Source of the DNA: Pyrocephalus nanus
Lineage: Eukaryota; Chordata; Aves; Passeriformes; Tyrannidae
Assembly (NCBI GenBank): GCA_038380795.1
Contig: CM076261.1
Span: 8,004,556-8,068,555 of the forward strand
Reading direction: 5' to 3'
DNA length: 64,000 bases
The translations under genes and the position numbers were made by a program. Below the pieces are notes generated by a model. That model did not search any database. It saw only the letters and a program-made list of their open reading frames with translations, and was not told the DNA's origin. Each line of letters starts with the position of its first letter. The stretch's first letter is position 1. Below are positions 36,342-49,300 of this stretch, piece by piece.

Positions 36342-38877
36342 ACTCTCCTTCTATCCCTGTGTAAATCCTTTCTTACATTAACTCCACTTTGCTGAGGAAC
36401 TCACCCCCACTGTACCTGAAATAAGAGCTGATATGTCTTTTGGCAAGATCAAAGATGGAAATTTATACCAGGACAAGAACCTGTGAAAACTCTCGAAGGA
36501 AATCGATTTCCAATATAAAAATTCAAGTGGAATAGCTTTTGTTTAATCTTTTCAGAATGCTTATCTGATGAAGATTTACATGAACACACATTACTTCAAA
36601 GTGGTGTGGCTCAAAATCTTAATAATCAATAATCAGCTTTGTTGCTTATTGTAGTGATAGATACTAGAAAATCTGCTGCAGCATTTACCTAGTCTTGAAA
36701 ATGGATCATACATGTGATAGAAGGGGGAAAAAAAAACAAGAAAAATTCTGCAGTGAAGCTGTGACCCAGAAAGACACATCTGCTCCTGTATTGTGCCATC
36801 TCAAACCACCTTTATTAGAGTTCTCTGCACAAACACTACCATCCTCTAGGCTGCAAAGCTGCACATCTGGGGAAGAAGTTCTGCATTAAGACTGCCAAGT
36901 GAAAGAAAGTTACTTTTCTGGTGGGTTCAGTGTCGGGACTAATGGCTTTAACTTCACTACTCATTTTGAAATTCTTTTGGACTTCTCAGCTTTGATGCCT
37001 CCACCTAGAAATACTCCTCAGAAATACTGCCTTTCCTCACAGCAGCTTTGCAGGGCTTAGCAACTTGGCACACGGAGAGCGTTTAAAGATGCATTTTACA
37101 CTTAGCTCTGTTATTAATAGTGCTGAATGTTCACTTTTCCAAAGAAAAGGTTCCAGATCTCCTAAATATAATACTAGTAGGCACTTTATGAAAATAAAAT
37201 ATTAAAAATAGGACATTAAAGACCTATTGCACTGTCTTTTATCTCTGCATGTACACAACAGTCAAGCTTCATTTAATTCTGGGTTAGCCTAATTGCTGGG
37301 TACCTACCACATCCATCTGTGTGCATTATAGTGAATACGTGCACTGAGGGCTTAATGAGTCAGACACCTGCTCAGATGAACAAATGGACTAGAATTATCA
37401 CTGGTAATATCATCCATACATTTAAGCTGCTCTTAATTTAAAAGGAGTGCCTGTGCACCAAAATAAATCAGTACTTGAACTGATTAGATTACTTCAGTCA
37501 GGACTGCATCTGCAGGAATGGTGACATGTCCCCAGGACCATCCTCTGGCAATGCAACTGGAATGACTGCACCCACACAAGAAGAGTGAGAGCCCTTGGAG
37601 CAGGGTAGTCCTGTTGGGAATGTTCCTGCCAAAGATACTGGGAAATGGGGGGGTGGGAAATGCTAGTTGACCTGAATCACCACTGTGATGGGGACTGCTT
37701 TAAATGTGTAATAGCATAAAAGACCAAATCTCACTGACAAGATGTGTTCCTGGCATTGTTCTATTTACTGTGATTTAATTACTAGTGAACTCAGAACAAA
37801 AGTGCTACAGTGCACAAAATGAGGGAAGACTTTTCAGTTCAGTGCCTGTTACACAAAAATACCACTTTGTGTTTCCATACCATTAATAGAATTCTTATGC
37901 AATTGTCTCCTCTCAGAAACATTTGACTATTAAGTAGCTTATACTCAGAGTAACTATAGACACTCCTGAGTCAAACATCCCAAACAACCTCCTACAGCCA
38001 GAAGAGTTGTTATGGTTGTGTTTATGGTGATATTTCAGAAAAAATAATGCAGGGAAATAATGAACAGAAGCACAGATACAACAGAATCATAAAAGCCTAC
38101 TTCATACTCAGCACATAAACCAGCATTCTCAATCTCATTTTCATTTATGTTACTTGCAGTATTTAGCTGGCATTTCTTTCAGGTTTGGTTTTCTTTTTTT
38201 TTTTTTTTAATCAAGGCCTGAAGGAAAACAGCTTCTAGTATAAGCTTTTTTAAAGCAGATTTTGTGGCACTCAGTTAATACTGTGTTCTTACCAGTGTGG
38301 TATTCCTGATTGCCCTCAGCACCCTAAGCCACCAACACTGCAAACAAAGTTCAGTAGAGCCTCACCTTATTTCTAGGTTTGCACAGATAGAAAGGCCCCA
38401 GCTGGGAGTTTTACCTCACTTCTTGAATGTTTCACCCACTTCTTTCAATTCATTCCACCTTTGAATGCCATGTCCCTTGGTTCTGCCATTTCCTCACTCC
38501 CTTGTCCTCTTCCATCAAATACAAGTCTCCCTTCCTCATAATTCCTATTCATTCCACTTCTGCCCTGCTTGAGAGACATTCTGTTATATGTGTACTTCCA
38601 GGCTTCCTTCACCTCATCAATTATATCTTATCACTGATTACTTATGGGAAAAATGACCATTAATTTCCCACTGATATTTGGCCATGTTCTTCTACAGCTA
38701 CTGTGTAGAACCAGAAAAGTACTTCCACCAGAAAAGCCCTCAACTAATTAATAACAGGACAAAGACTAAGAGGGACTGCTTAGGCTTGGAAGGCTCTTTA
38801 TATGAAAATAAGATGTTGCTATCAAGTTCTTACTGGTACATGCTCAAACACAGGTTGCATACAGAACCACAGAGGCA

Positions 38878-38994
38878 TAGAATCATAGAATCCTTTACAC
38901 TGAAAAAGACCTCAAAGATCATCAAGTCCAACCATAAATGCAGAACCACTGTGCTAATCATTAAAACATGCCCCTAAGTGCCATATCTATATGT
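38878..38994 (-). mobile_element. CR1 LINE, 3' end fragment, minus strand
   Basis: On the plus strand it begins with the reversed CR1 3' repeat TAGAATCATAGAATCC. It continues with AAAGACCTCAAAGATCATC, then AAGTCCAACCAT, and ends near CCCCTAAGTGCCATATCTAT. This is the usual reverse complement of an avian CR1 tail. About 117 bp remain. It is 5'-truncated and diverged, and matches the subfamily at 26.6 kb in the opposite orientation. Confidence 0.9.
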
Positions 38995-39010
38995 CTCAGA
39001 TTTGTAGCAT

Positions 39011-39066
39011 TTTTAAATTTATATATTTTATATATATTAAAAAATCTTATATATATATATATAATT
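39011..39066. repeat. AT-rich (TA)n tract
   Basis: Interrupted TA dinucleotides and short A or T runs, with the purest part at about 39049-39063. It lies directly beside the minus-strand CR1 fragment, on its 5'-truncated side. Confidence 0.92.
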
Positions 39067-42000
39067 TGGGGGTTTTGTACAGAGGTAGGGTGACCTTACA
39101 GAAAGATATCTTTCTTTCCAGATTCATGAGTCAGTTTTTCCATAAGCATATATGGAAAATTTTAGAATTTAGTGTGCAACAACACTTCTTCTGAATTGCC
39201 CAGTTGCAATGATTACTGTCTGGAAAACAAGGAATCAGTGCATCCTAAAATATAGGAAAAAAAAATTTATGGAAAGATGGCATGAACACTGCAATATAAA
39301 ATCTGTCCTTCATATAAGACCGCAGAGAAGTTTCAGCCTCTGTCTGTTTGAGCTTTTCTCTTTCTCTTGTCTTAGCCTCCAGCCCAGGTGGAGACATCCC
39401 TGTTCCAGCACCACAAGCTAAACTGGAGACGTGGCAGCCAGTTGCTTTTGCTCACTGTGTATATGCTAATGGCTCAGCTGGATCAATTTCTTCATCTCAG
39501 AGAATTCTGAAAGGTACTTATTAGTGCCTTGTTCCATTAGGACAGGACTACTAAAAGGCAGAAGTGATTCCTCCAGGGCTATGTGTATATCTGGCTGGCC
39601 AGGACACGGAGATGGGATTTATTAGTATGCCGTGTACAATAAGTAGCAATCAATACTTCAGTCTTGGCACAGTTTAACTCTGCAGAACACCCTGAAGATA
39701 TAGTCCATGCCAAATAGCAGCGTAGGATTTAGTGCAGTACAGATGTATCTGAAATATTTTAATAAAAAGAGGGGCTATGGAAAACATTTGGCAGTTTCTG
39801 GAGCATGCAGCAAATACTACATTAAATACCATTTATAACAGTATAGCTGAGCACATAAAATGTACTGTAAAGATGTTGCATCCATATCCTTTAAGAAGTT
39901 TCATCTTTCTGTAAAAAAGTGCTGTTTTTAAGGCTTCCAATTAGGCCAGATTTGCTTGGTGTGGAAATGAAGTCACATTTGTGCTAAGCTCAACTTATTT
40001 AACATTCTTGACATAAGCTATAAAAATTCTTAAACTCTTTGTAACAAGTTCTATACTATGGTCTTAATATTAAGAATGTACTTGCTAGAACATTGGGGGA
40101 AAAAATGAATTCTGGGCTCTGAATCCCAGGTGTTCCAGCTGCTTTCTTCTGTGGCAGCAGAAAAAAGGCTTCTTATTCCAACTAACTGGTTTTCAGATGG
40201 GGCAGCATTTCAAGGATTGCCATGATCATGATGAAACCACCTGATAAACTCAGTCATTAAGCTAATGCAACAGGCAAAACATGCATGTTAGAGGTAAAAC
40301 CAAACTTATCCCTTAGGGAGGACTTAGAAGGGCTACTGTATTAAAAAGCAATGCCATTCTGCTTCCCATTAAGCTCCCTTAAGAGTCCCTTAGTGGTACT
40401 GGCAGCTGTGAAGAGATTCACATCCAAGAGGAAAAAAGTACTTTCCCCTGAGATATTTAGGAATGGAAGAAGACTCTGCTGGTCATCACTGCCTTCATTC
40501 AGACTTAAAATCCTGTTGGTTTCCTTGCTCTTTCCAAGGGTGTGAACAACAGTAGAGGAAGTAATGCTGTAAAATCCCAAATAAATATGCTAATAGAAAC
40601 TTAGCAGAGAAAATATATTATTTACTAGATTCTGCTATACCCACTCAGACTTGTCTTAATAAAGATAATCCTTTACACACCAGATGCTAACAGTGGGGTC
40701 CCTTGAAAATATGTAGTTCCATGTGTCCACTTCTCCATCACCATGCTGCATCCCTCAATGTGTTGTTCTCACTGCTGCATCACTCAATACACATGAACAG
40801 AAAGGCTACAGGATCTCTAATCATTTCCGTGTCTGCTGTGAGAGTCACCAGGGTGTTGGCAAAATACTGACATCTGAAAGTACAGGGACTGGTGACACAT
40901 TCATTCCGGAAAGGCAAAGAAGAGCAGCAGATCACTGCCAAAATTATGTACAGCATAGTGTGCTCTGAATGCACTACAAAGGGCAGAAGTAGGCTTATGT
41001 TTCTGTGGTGTGATATGAAGGGGGGATATGGCAGGGGGATAGTTTATCAGATCTTTCACTGTCTTCTCACTCATTACAAAATTGTGTTAAAAAGGCACTG
41101 AGTGCCTGCTCAGTAGGAAGTAGAGAGATGCTACTGCCATAACCATTGTGGACAGATGTGATCATTTTTTAAATTAAACTGAATCTTGGTCTGGCATGGG
41201 TCTTTCTCTTGATCTTGTGTCCTTTGCACTTTCTAATCTCAAGCCATTTCCAGTGCCCATGTAGTGTTGAATCCCTACGCATGTGAAGACTGCCAAAAAT
41301 TGAAAGCCTGTTGGAAGAATATTTCATGGTTAAAAGCCTAAATTTGACTTTCTTTCTGGCTTACCAGCAACACATGTAGTAAGTATAATGTCCAGAACAG
41401 CAACTCCAAACTAGTAATTCTGTTCAGTTTTGGTTTAAGGATGATTTTTCCTTCTACCACAACAAAAGAGTCGTATGGCACAAACCTTACAACTTCAGTG
41501 CTTCTAAGCTAGTTTCATATTTGAAGTATAGTCTCCTACACTTTTTACAGAAGGTTATGCTGCGTGATTGATTGCATTCTGGTTTGTGTCATGGTTTTAT
41601 AGCTGTGGAAAAGCCAATGAAGGGCATATAACAAATAGTTGGAAATTCATTCTCTAAAACAAATTAATCATTGAAGCAGAGGACTGAATTATTTAATATA
41701 TATTAAGTCAACAGTATAGGTGAGTGACTTCTTTATGGAAACCTAGGAAATTGCTAATCTTTGACCAGCTGTCAGTACTGGTTAAATTTTAGTGTGCAGT
41801 GTTTGCTTTGTTTTTCAGAATGTTGTGTCTCAAAATATTTTCTCTTGGATACCCTGTAATAAATACACTGGGGGGTTTTTAATGTTTGGGGTTTTTTTTT
41901 TCATTTTGATTAGATATTATTGATACTAATATTCCTGAAATATTTTGTCACAAAAGTGATAGCTTATCTAATAGTGTAAGAAACTTTCAATATCTTACTG

Positions 42001-42242
42001 AAATTAAGGAAGAGTCTTATTGCTTGGACATATTCCATGTTATCTTATGACAAACCATTACTACAGACCAGTTTTAAAACAAGATGTCTGTGACAATATA
42101 TAACCTAAGAGCCACTCCGGAACTCCAATAACTTTGAGACAGATGCTGTTGCTGATTATAGGATGGAGAAGCATGACAATATCCACAAACAGAGTGCAAC
42201 CTATAGTAGGTGGAAAAGACTTACAGTAGTAAGTAATAATGC
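39067..42242. other. Intergenic DNA, no gene supported
   Basis: AT-rich sequence with no recognised exon, RNA gene or transposon. Open frames here are below 85 codons. Confidence 0.7.
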
Positions 42243-42299
42243 ATATATATATATATATATATACACATATATATTTACATATATATATACACATATGTG
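42243..42299. repeat. (TA)n/(TACA)n microsatellite
   Basis: About 57 bases of TA units are interrupted by CACA, TTTACA and CACATATGTG. It abuts the 5'-truncated end of the next CR1 copy. Confidence 0.94.
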
Positions 42300-42307
42300 C
42301 ATACACG

Positions 42308-42783
42308 GATCTGTTGGGGAAGTCCAAAAAAGGACACAAAGATAATCAGAGGACTGGAGCACCTCTCCTATGGAGACTGGCTGAGAGAGTTGGGGTCATT
42401 CAGCCTGGAGCAGAGAAGGTTCCAGGGAGACCTTATAATCGCCTTCCAGTAACTGAACAGAGTCTACAAGAGAGCTGGAGATGGACTTTTGAAAAGGGCA
42501 TGTAGTGATAGGACAAGGGGGAATGGCTTTAAACTGAAAGAGGGCAGGTTTAAATTGGATATTAGGAAGAAATTCTTTACTGTGAGGCTAGTGAGACCCT
42601 GGACAGGTTGCCCAGAGAAGATATGGATGCTTCATCCCTGGAAGTGTTCAAGGCAAGGACAGGTTGGATGGGGCTTTGAGCAACCTGATCCAGTGGGAGC
42701 TGTCCCTGCCCAAGGTAGGAGGGTTGGAACCATATGATTTTTAAGGTCCCTTCCAACCTAAACCATTCTGTGATTCTATGATT
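42308..42783 (+). mobile_element. CR1 LINE, 3' end fragment, plus strand, best preserved copy
   Basis: About 475 bp match the well-known avian CR1 3' region. It starts near the GAGGACTGGAGCACCTCTCC box, then CATTCAGCCTGGAGCAGAG, CAGGGAGACCTTATAATCG and GTAGTGATAGGACAAGGGG. These are followed by GGATATTAGGAAGAAATTC, GACAGGTTGCCCAGAGAAG and AAGGTCCCTTCCAACC. It ends with the tail ATTCTGTGATTCTATGATT. The copy is 5'-truncated and carries only the end of the reverse-transcriptase reading frame and the 3' UTR, with frame breaks, so it is inactive. It is less diverged than the other two fragments and belongs to a younger subfamily. Confidence 0.97.
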
Positions 42784-44392
42784 TTATTAAGCTTAAGACT
42801 AGAAGTTATCTTGGTTTCATTTCACTCTGAACATTAATGTTCCCCATCAAGTTGTCTGGAGACACATCCCTTTTGGAGACACTATTGACATAGCTATATT
42901 TTGTCAGAAGTGTAAAGGAGAAAAGTTATTAAGTTAAAAAAATGAGGGAAAAAAGTAGAATAATACAGGGATCCTTTTCGATTATGTCTCTGCAAATCCA
43001 CTATGTTTTTGAAGCAGCTCACAGTGACTTATAAAGCCAGTTACTATTCTTCACTAATTACCAAGCAATGATACACTTGAGTAGCATAAATGTTCACTTT
43101 CGGTGCATAATCAGAACCATTTTTAGCTCCATTTACTAACAAAATTAAGCCTATTCTGTAGCATTTGGAAGTCTAACTCTTTGTCCAATGCAGTAATACT
43201 TGGATGACTTAAATCCAATCTGACACTTAGTAAAGGTTTTAACAGATGACAGGAGACAATTCCATTGCTCAGACAAGCATCTCAGAACTATTTCAGATGT
43301 CCACATGAAATCTCCATCTGCTGCTCCAGAGATGTGCAGGTCTTTCTACAGATTTTATATCTTAGCTCCAGTTCCATGCACAAGTCTATAGGACACGACA
43401 CTTCCTTTAGGCAATGACATAAATGTCTTGGCAGTGGAATCCTGCCCCAAGTCCCAACAACTTTTGTGAAAATTCATTAGCTGCTGTGTTAACAACCACA
43501 ACACAGAGCTTAACACTTATCTGTCATATTAAAAGTTCCAGTTCAGAGCTGGCCACAGCCAGGCACTGCCCTTTCACTCTGGTAGATGTGGGTGGGGAAG
43601 GGCCTGGAGATACTGTGAAGAGGATTAACATTTAGTGGAGAGGGAACTGCAGAAATGACAGGACTCTCATAAAAGACCTGCTGGGGAGTCTGCAATTATT
43701 GCAGTGAGGTCAAGGCTGGATATCAGACATGAGCTTAAAGAAAACCAGACTTCCTTAATTCCATAGTTAACCCTGTTTACTGTATAATAAATTGCTTATA
43801 TTGCTGCTGATTAATCTCTCCAGACACAAATAACGCAAAAGGCCCTGATTCATTTGCAGACATTGCTAATCATCTTTCCTTGTAGCTCACCAGTAATGGT
43901 ACTCCCAAGGCAGACATAAGACATGGCTGCAGAAGAAGCCCCTGCAGGAGTGTTCCTGCCCCTGGACTTCGGTCAGGGATGCTAGCTGTTGTACAGAGAC
44001 ACAGTTCTGGATATATCTCTCTAAGATGATTACTGTAATAAAGTAGTATATTTGCCAAATTTAAACTGAATTAATAGTCAAGGACTAATTTAACCCATTG
44101 TTCTGCCTGCCTGTTTCTAATAATGCACAGATTAATTCCTAGCTACTAAAGTGCATTTTTTAATCCCCCTGCATATCCCAAGACAAACAGACCCTAGAGC
44201 TTTGTTGAATATTTCCAGCCCCAGTGTTGAATACTGCTGAGTAGGGAAAGGTCCAGATTTAGTCTATATTAAGCATCTCACTTGTACACTACTGTGTCAG
44301 GCATATGCATAGTGATAACTTTGTCTACAGAATTACTGTCCCAGAAACTTACTAAAAATCCTAACTTTTCTTTTCAGCTAGAAACTTACTGG

Positions 44393-44461
44393 GTTTTTTT
44401 TTTTTATGTGGTTGTTTGTTGTTGTTCTTGTTGTTTGGTTTGTTGTTGTTTGGGTTTTTTT
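44393..44461. repeat. T/G-rich (GTT)n low-complexity tract
   Basis: A T run followed by GTT/GTTTG units on the plus strand for about 70 bases. Confidence 0.92.
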
Positions 44462-45635
44462 GCTATGCACTCTGAGGTTCCCCAGAATTCACTGGAGAAC
44501 CAACAAGATAAACAACTGTGTAAGTAACCCTGATAAAAGAGTGGAAATGAGGACAGGAAACATCAGAACAACCCCTCTGAGAGAAATGAGACAGAAGTCT
44601 AAACTTAAAATGGACATATGATCCTGTACCACCCTGTAGTCTTACACTGGCTCCCTTGGAAAAAACACCACCACTGAACACAAATTCAGAGCCTTACATA
44701 AGGCTCCAAGTGACTGACATTTATCATGGGAACAATAAAGAATTGAGACTATCTGAGATCTTCCTGTCCCATGACTACTACTTCAAACACCCCAGAGCAG
44801 AAGACCTACTGGTGCAATAACACACCACTGTTTTAACACACAGGATGTTGGAGACACCACTTGGGCTCAGTAAGCAGGTATCAGTAGTATTTTATTTCTA
44901 GTCACTTGTGTGCCATGTAAGGGCAAGTAAGGCAGGGCTGTGAGCACCAAACTCCTAAGACAGTGCAGCAAGGTCCCAGAGCTCATCTCTGAAAGCAGAA
45001 GATAAGTACCTTCTGCATGTTCTGGTGGTCAGCTGGCAACAGAGGTAGAAGTGTTGCATTCTCCTCATTATTTGGTTCTTGGTAGTCTTGGTAGTCACTG
45101 GCAAGTCAAGTAACATCATAATAATATATTCTTGTTCTTTTTGCATTTGGAAAATTTTGAATGCTTTTTGATATGTAGCTGCTTAAAACTGCAAAGCTAC
45201 AAAATTGTTTGTCTTGGCAGGTGTGACCAATGATTTTTTTTTTAAATAAGCCTGACAAGTTGTGTAACAGAAATGCTTTCAATGGCCCTTGCTATCTGCA
45301 GTTTGCAGTCTTCCCTGGCAGTACTGATGACTAGTCCATCTCTTTCAAAGCCCTGGTGCATTGAATCATTTTGTAAATTAAAAGAAATGTGCTATCTCCA
45401 GCAGACAAAGAGTGGATAGATCTTTCAGGCTAATGCCAAGCTTTCAAAAAGCTTTTGAAATCTCATTACTCAAGTATTTAATGGACAGAGTAACAGTTGA
45501 TGCATGATCTCTTCTCTCTGCTATGCATTGTGTATAACTGACATACATCAACACTCACTGTGCTGGCAAACGGGGTGGACAATCTGCCAGCTTTGATTCT
45601 CCTCAATACTCTTCTCCATAATATGGGGAAATAAT

Positions 45636-45664
45636 ATTTATATATATGTGTGTGTGTGTATTTA
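45636..45664. repeat. (TA)n(TG)n compound microsatellite
   Basis: TATATATA passes directly into TGTGTGTGTGTG and returns to an AT-rich flank. Confidence 0.92.
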
Positions 45665-46325
45665 TAATTTACATATTTTATGTAGTTTAAGAGGACTGCC
45701 ATACTGTATATTAATATAATATCGTAGTATGCTAAAAGTGTGATCAGAAAGCCTCATGACAACCTTTATCCAACCTCGTCCTTCACTTTATCAGTTACCT
45801 AAAGTAACATAAAACATATTCAGAGCAATCTCAACTTTTCCCCCACGTCTTCTCAAAAATCCAAAGCCATTTAAGAGTGATGAAGGTTTAGATTCATTAG
45901 TCTCTAATGAAGTATAAGTTGTAGCCTTCTGCAAATCAGGGTGTTGAAAATCACTTCATTTCTCACCCTTAAGATATATATGGATTCAAATATTACAGCA
46001 CATACACAATTATGACTGAGTTAAGTTACATTTTCTTTCCAAGTGAGGAGGAAAATCACTGCAGGAAAAAGTCTGCCCATTCTTCTCATACAGCATTTAG
46101 CTGTGTGTTCTTTCAACACAGCATTTAGCAAAATATACTAACCAAGACAAAACTGCATATTCCATAAATGTCTAGACATGGATATTCTAGAAAGGGCAAT
46201 GCAAGCATTTTCAAAAGTACACTATATTCATCTAAGTCTGTCCTACCAAGCCAGTGATAGTTTGACAAATGATCCCAACAGGGCAAAGAGCATTGTTGAG
46301 CTCTCCAATCTGCAGTCTCATTGCC

Positions 46326-46371
46326 AAAAAAAAAAAAAAAAAAAAAAAAGACCAAAAAGAAAAAAAAAAAT
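46326..46371. repeat. A24 run with A-rich continuation
   Basis: Twenty-four A are followed by GACCAAAAAG and a second A run. It could be a poly(A) remnant, but no source sequence is recognised. Confidence 0.93.
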
Positions 46372-49300
46372 CAAAACCTAACCATCATCCGAGCTTGCAC
46401 AGACAATTGGCCCTGAACAACCTTACTTCAATCCCTTTCCTTTTATTTGTATTTTATGTGCCTTGGGAGGTGTGTGAGAGCCTGCTCTCTGCTATGCACC
46501 CACTCTGACTCAAAAGCCCCACATCCCAGTGCTCCGGGTTGCCTACTGACAGTCAGGCTCAGTGAAAGGAAGCCACAGGCCCAGGTGGAGAGCTGCATTT
46601 CAGATCCAGAGACCTTTTACATAGAGCAGATGGGATCAGCATGGGATGAGGAAACTAACTTAATGTCACGACTGCAGGGAACTACTAAGAGATGCAAATT
46701 TTGGCTCAGCTCTGAAGGGAGAATGAACTTATCCATTTTCTACCTCAGTTCAGAGCGAAGGGGCATACAGAGAGAGCGATTACAATAACCACTGGCTAAT
46801 AATTACTGGACAAAACTTAATTAGAAAATCCTGATTCATAAAACTCTAAACACGATGTGGAGTTGTTTTTCATTAGACCTTTAGCTTAATGAAATTCAAA
46901 TTTCTATAAGCCAGTAGAGGTGTGGCAAAGCCCAGGTCTCTGAAGCACCGTAGCACTGTGTAGGACTGAGTCACCACCACTTCCACATTTTCTGTCCAGG
47001 AAGCAGTAACCTGAGAGGCCCCAAACCCTTCAGAGCCCCAGTTCAAGATGAGATGAACTTTTGGATCTAAGGAAGACCTCCTTCTATGGAAGACAATGCC
47101 AGATATGGAGCACCGCCATCTCCACGTTTCTTTGGCTAATGGCCTGGCATGCCTACCTCTTGAGGAGGCATGTTGCACTCCAAAAATACCATGGTTTTGG
47201 TATTTCCTGTGTAATTTGTTTCTTCATAGAGAATTTCTTCTAGAAATTTTGATGAACTTTATTTATTTCAAACTGGAACAAACCCAAATGACAAAACCAT
47301 GACGTATTTCTCTGAAAAACACCTCCCTGGGTTTGGTCAGCTCTGATTAAGGTAAATTAAGAGTGAATGTCCTCAAACTCCACATCCATCATTTATCTTA
47401 CAAAAAGGAATCAGCCTGTTCTGAAAGGCCCAAACAGACGTGCTGAGAAATTCAAGTTGCCTGAACAAAGAGATGAATGAAGAGCTAAACATAATGTGCA
47501 TGTGGGAGTGGGCAGAGCATTGTGACTTGTGAGCTGTATTATCCTGCAGTCACAAAGTGACAAGCAGGTTCTGTGGCCAGACTGCACTTTAGTTTGAGAA
47601 GCAGTTTGCATAACCTGTTTTGCATCTTTCTTTGGGACTAACCAAAAGAAGATGGAGAACAACCTCTGAAAGGCAGACACATTGATTTGTCATACTATTC
47701 AGGTGTCAAATTTCTAGTTCAGCTGTGGATTTTATTTACTTTAAAAATCCAAAGATTAATTCCCTCTGTTTACTCCCTCCTGCAGGTCCAGTTCTTGCCA
47801 CTCTTCATTCTTCTTACATATTTTTGACATTCGTATGTGTTCGTACTGGGAACAAGAATCATCTTAAATTCCTGAGTGACTGCATGGCTCACCAAGATTT
47901 TTTTATGACTAATGAATTTTTTTCACTCCCTCAAACCTTCATCATTAAGGCCATTGTTTCCCCAAGGAGATGTCCTTGCGCATTCAAAAATTTAACTACA
48001 TTTTTCCCGTGCACTTTGTGGCTGCCTTCGGAACACCTGTGGAGACTCACCTTCTTTGTAGTTGCTATCAGCCATTCGGTGGCAAGGTCTAAGGATAACA
48101 TCTGCTCACGTAACTGCACTCTTATTCCTTTCTTCATGTTCTCATTCTACTAAGTTTATGACAGGGCTGTATAATTTATTTTTTTTTTTTTTAAATCTAT
48201 GATTTCTCTCCACTAGGATCATTAGAAACATGATGAGATGTGCCTGAAACTGCAGATTGTGACAAAATGAGACTTCCGGATCTTTGTCTCACCCTTCTGT
48301 TGTTCATCTCTCTCTGTAGCCTCAACATATTTTAAAGGATCAAACTTTTGGGGAAGGAGTGACCATGTTAATCACAAAGGTAAAAACAATCTTTTCTTCT
48401 CTGTTCTTTCCAGAAAGTCTGTTTGCTTTCAAGGCACAGAGGGGAGTGTAAAATGACTGAAGTTTGTATGGTTTTGGGAGTGGACAGGGAAGAAAGAATC
48501 TTTGTCACTCTTTATTCTTTCTTCCTATTGACCCAACTGTAACTACACACAAACATGCACAGCTTATTACACACAAGTGCTTGTGGTATTTTCAAGCCTC
48601 TATCTTAGCTTCTAGTCACTGTATTTGCAACTCAGGTCTACAGAGCACTAGTGACACTAGTAAGGATTTTTATAGAAGTCAAGAACAAAATTAGCTGACT
48701 TCCCCTTCAAGATACTGAAAGAATAATGATGTCACAATCCTAACCTGGCCAGTCAGAAACTGGTGCCATTAGCAGGAAAAAGCGCATACTGATCAATAAA
48801 TGTTGGCACTTAATGGCTCTGAAGTATTGGTGGGCTGGCAATTTGCAGCTGCTCGCAGTGCTGTGTGTACTCACAACAATTTGCCACCTTCTCTCCTGTG
48901 GAAACCCACGGATTCATTGTCAAACAGGCACTAGCTAACTCTTCCTTCCAGTCTCATAAATGACTCTTACAAAGGTCTGTTTAGAAATCAATAAATCTTA
49001 TATGAGGAAAGGGTAGGGAGGCACGGTGCTGTTTAGTTAATAGGTAACTGTCACAAGGTAACATCATGTTTTCCCTATCAGATTTCTTTGCTGCGGCTCC
49101 ATAGGTTTACTCAAAAGACCTCTCATGGTACATTCACGTCTTTCTGAACTTCAGCCCTTGCCATGCCCTGCCCTGTGCTTTTATAGGAAAAGGCAGAAGC
49201 CAGGGGACTGGCTTTGTCCTGCAGATTGCACCTGTGGCCTCACTCAGAGGCAAAATCCACTGGTGGCAAATTCCAGCTTCTCCCACTGAAGACTTCACTA

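Larger units (their letters stand above)
33759..38877. other. Intergenic DNA, no gene supported
   Basis: No exon is recognised. It includes a short (GT)n at 33759-33777, the GCAGACCTGCC repeats and a long A run at 33.97-34.13 kb, the distant copy of the same repeat at 35.58 kb, an A/C-rich tract at 36313-36341 and a T run at about 38194-38208. Confidence 0.7.

Noticed and set aside
38082..38100. AGAATCATAAAAGCC resembling a CR1 tail start
   Set aside because: The following bases do not continue as CR1, so the match is too short to call.
42239..42737. Plus-strand frames of 82-88 codons
   Set aside because: They lie inside the (TA)n repeat and the CR1 3' region and are not host genes.
45442..45460. 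Palindrome TTTCAAAAAGCTTTTGAAA
   Set aside because: Eight-base arms in AT-rich DNA are expected about once by chance in this window.
47725..48153. 142-codon plus frame
   Set aside because: No domain, no coding-like composition and no splice or promoter support. A few frames of this length are expected by chance.
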